64,000 nucleotides of DNA from contig QEYB01001312.1 of NCBI GenBank assembly GCA_017562135.1, forward strand, positions 2,170,001-2,234,000. The letters are read 5' to 3'. Of this stretch, positions 63,306 through 64,000 are shown one piece after another. The position numbers were made by a program, and so were the translations under genes. Below the pieces are notes generated by a model that was given only the letters and a program-made list of their open reading frames with translations, searched no databases and was not told the origin of the DNA. The first letter of the stretch is position 1. The number at the start of each line of letters is the position of its first letter. This stretch comes from Dipylidium caninum. Its lineage: Eukaryota; Platyhelminthes; Cestoda; Cyclophyllidea; Dipylidiidae.

Positions 63306-64000
63306 ATGGGCAAGCTTGAGAAGTTCTTTCGTAGATTTTCCTCGGACAAATTCCCGAAGGATAGTTTAGGGCATCGTCTGAACGAGCCCCGGCCCAGAAG
63401 TACTACTAAAGAAACATCGCAGGGAATACCACGGACGCCTCGTGGACCGCCATCTGAGGAGACGACGAAAGCCGCCGATGCTGCCCTGCGGCGCATCGAA
63501 GCGAAACAAGTTAAAACAAGTAACTTCCAATACATCACAATAACATTTCGCAGAAACGCCCGTCCAACGAATGATAGACGCCGAGAATGCGCGTCTGAAG
63601 AAAGAAATGGCGGAGGCTGAAACACTGGCTGCTCAGTTTAACCAAAGCACAATTGTTACTGATACTGGAGGCGCAGTAAAAAGTAAGTTGTAACCATTTG
63701 GCTTTCTGATTATGTATCTCATGCCAAAAATTTTAAGATACAAGAGCTCATTCTTTGCAGACGTAACCTTCTCTTGCCCTCGACTACTCGGCGATGCTGT
63801 TCGGGGACCTTATTCTGAAATAGATTCCTTGATTGAAAGAACGCTAATTGAAGAATCAGTGCAGGATCCGGCGGCAGCGTACACCCTACTTATTATTCGA
63901 AGCATCGAGTTTAGCCAGTATCCGGCTGGTTTCGATACAAGCAGTGAATCTGCTCCTAGTATTCAGACTTTTCGTGATAAAAGGAAACAAAATTTCATCA
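63306..64000 (+). CDS. UBXN6: UBX domain-containing protein 6 (UBXN6/UBXD1), N-terminal part
   Basis: Three exons, 63306-63519, 63554-63682 and 63761 to the window end, join in phase; the first intron is a 34-nt micro-intron. The start MGKLEKFFRRF corresponds to the MKKFFQEF-type N-terminus of UBXN6. Residues near 55-70 (ADAALRRIEAKQ) match the p97/VCP-interacting VIM helix of the family. The third exon starts NVTFSCPRLLGDAV, matching the block just before the PUB domain. The C-terminal PUB and UBX domains lie beyond the window. UBXN6 works with p97 in endolysosomal sorting, lysophagy and ER-associated degradation. Exon 1 could instead end at 63510, but only the 63519 end keeps the frame. Confidence 0.88.

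Overview
The window is animal nuclear DNA, most probably from a flatworm (Platyhelminthes, tapeworm-like). Coding sequence is sparse and split into many exons with GT...AG introns. Proteins match animal families. Two genes carry 31-39 nt micro-introns near their 5' ends, and in the longest chain intron size tends to grow from 5' to 3', a pattern known from schistosomes and tapeworms. No bacterial operons, CRISPR array or convincing tRNA/rRNA gene was seen. Exon boundaries below were set by reading splice sites, checking codon phase across every junction, and comparing with the remembered consensus of each family; no search was run.

Layout. (1) 215-3028, plus: last five exons of a phospholipase B-like (PLBD2-type) lysosomal protein; its 5' part lies outside the window. 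(2) 3029-9370: mostly unassigned, with a decayed mariner transposase on the minus strand (about 7270-8170) and two weak minus-strand coding candidates. (3) 9371-11066, plus: a FEZF-type six-zinc-finger repressor with an eh1 motif. (4) 12811-20195, plus: a complete 15-exon NAT10 RNA cytidine acetyltransferase gene; the joined reading frame closes without a slip (about 1256 residues). (5) 20848-21939, minus: an uninterrupted 363-codon ORF with a possible N-myristoylation start, not recognised. (6) 23722-61788, plus: a 38-kb gene for a large SHB/SHD/SHE/SHF-type SH2 adaptor (about 1057 residues), with a likely second promoter and alternative first exon at 41905-42827 (about 1093-residue isoform). 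Its introns hold a second mariner relic, simple repeats and a G-rich tract. (7) 63306-64000, plus: the first three exons of UBXN6/UBXD1, a p97/VCP cofactor, running off the end.

The neighbours do not form a pathway: lysosomal hydrolase-like protein, neural transcription factor, rRNA/tRNA acetylation, tyrosine-kinase signalling adaptor and p97 cofactor. The most interesting points are the duplicated N-terminal motif shared by the two alternative first exons of the SH2 adaptor, the repeated 'E-P/A-W/C-D-V/I-K/R' motifs inside it, the 5'-to-3' intron-size trend in NAT10, and the unrecognised minus-strand gene. I did not find a clearly new multi-gene system.
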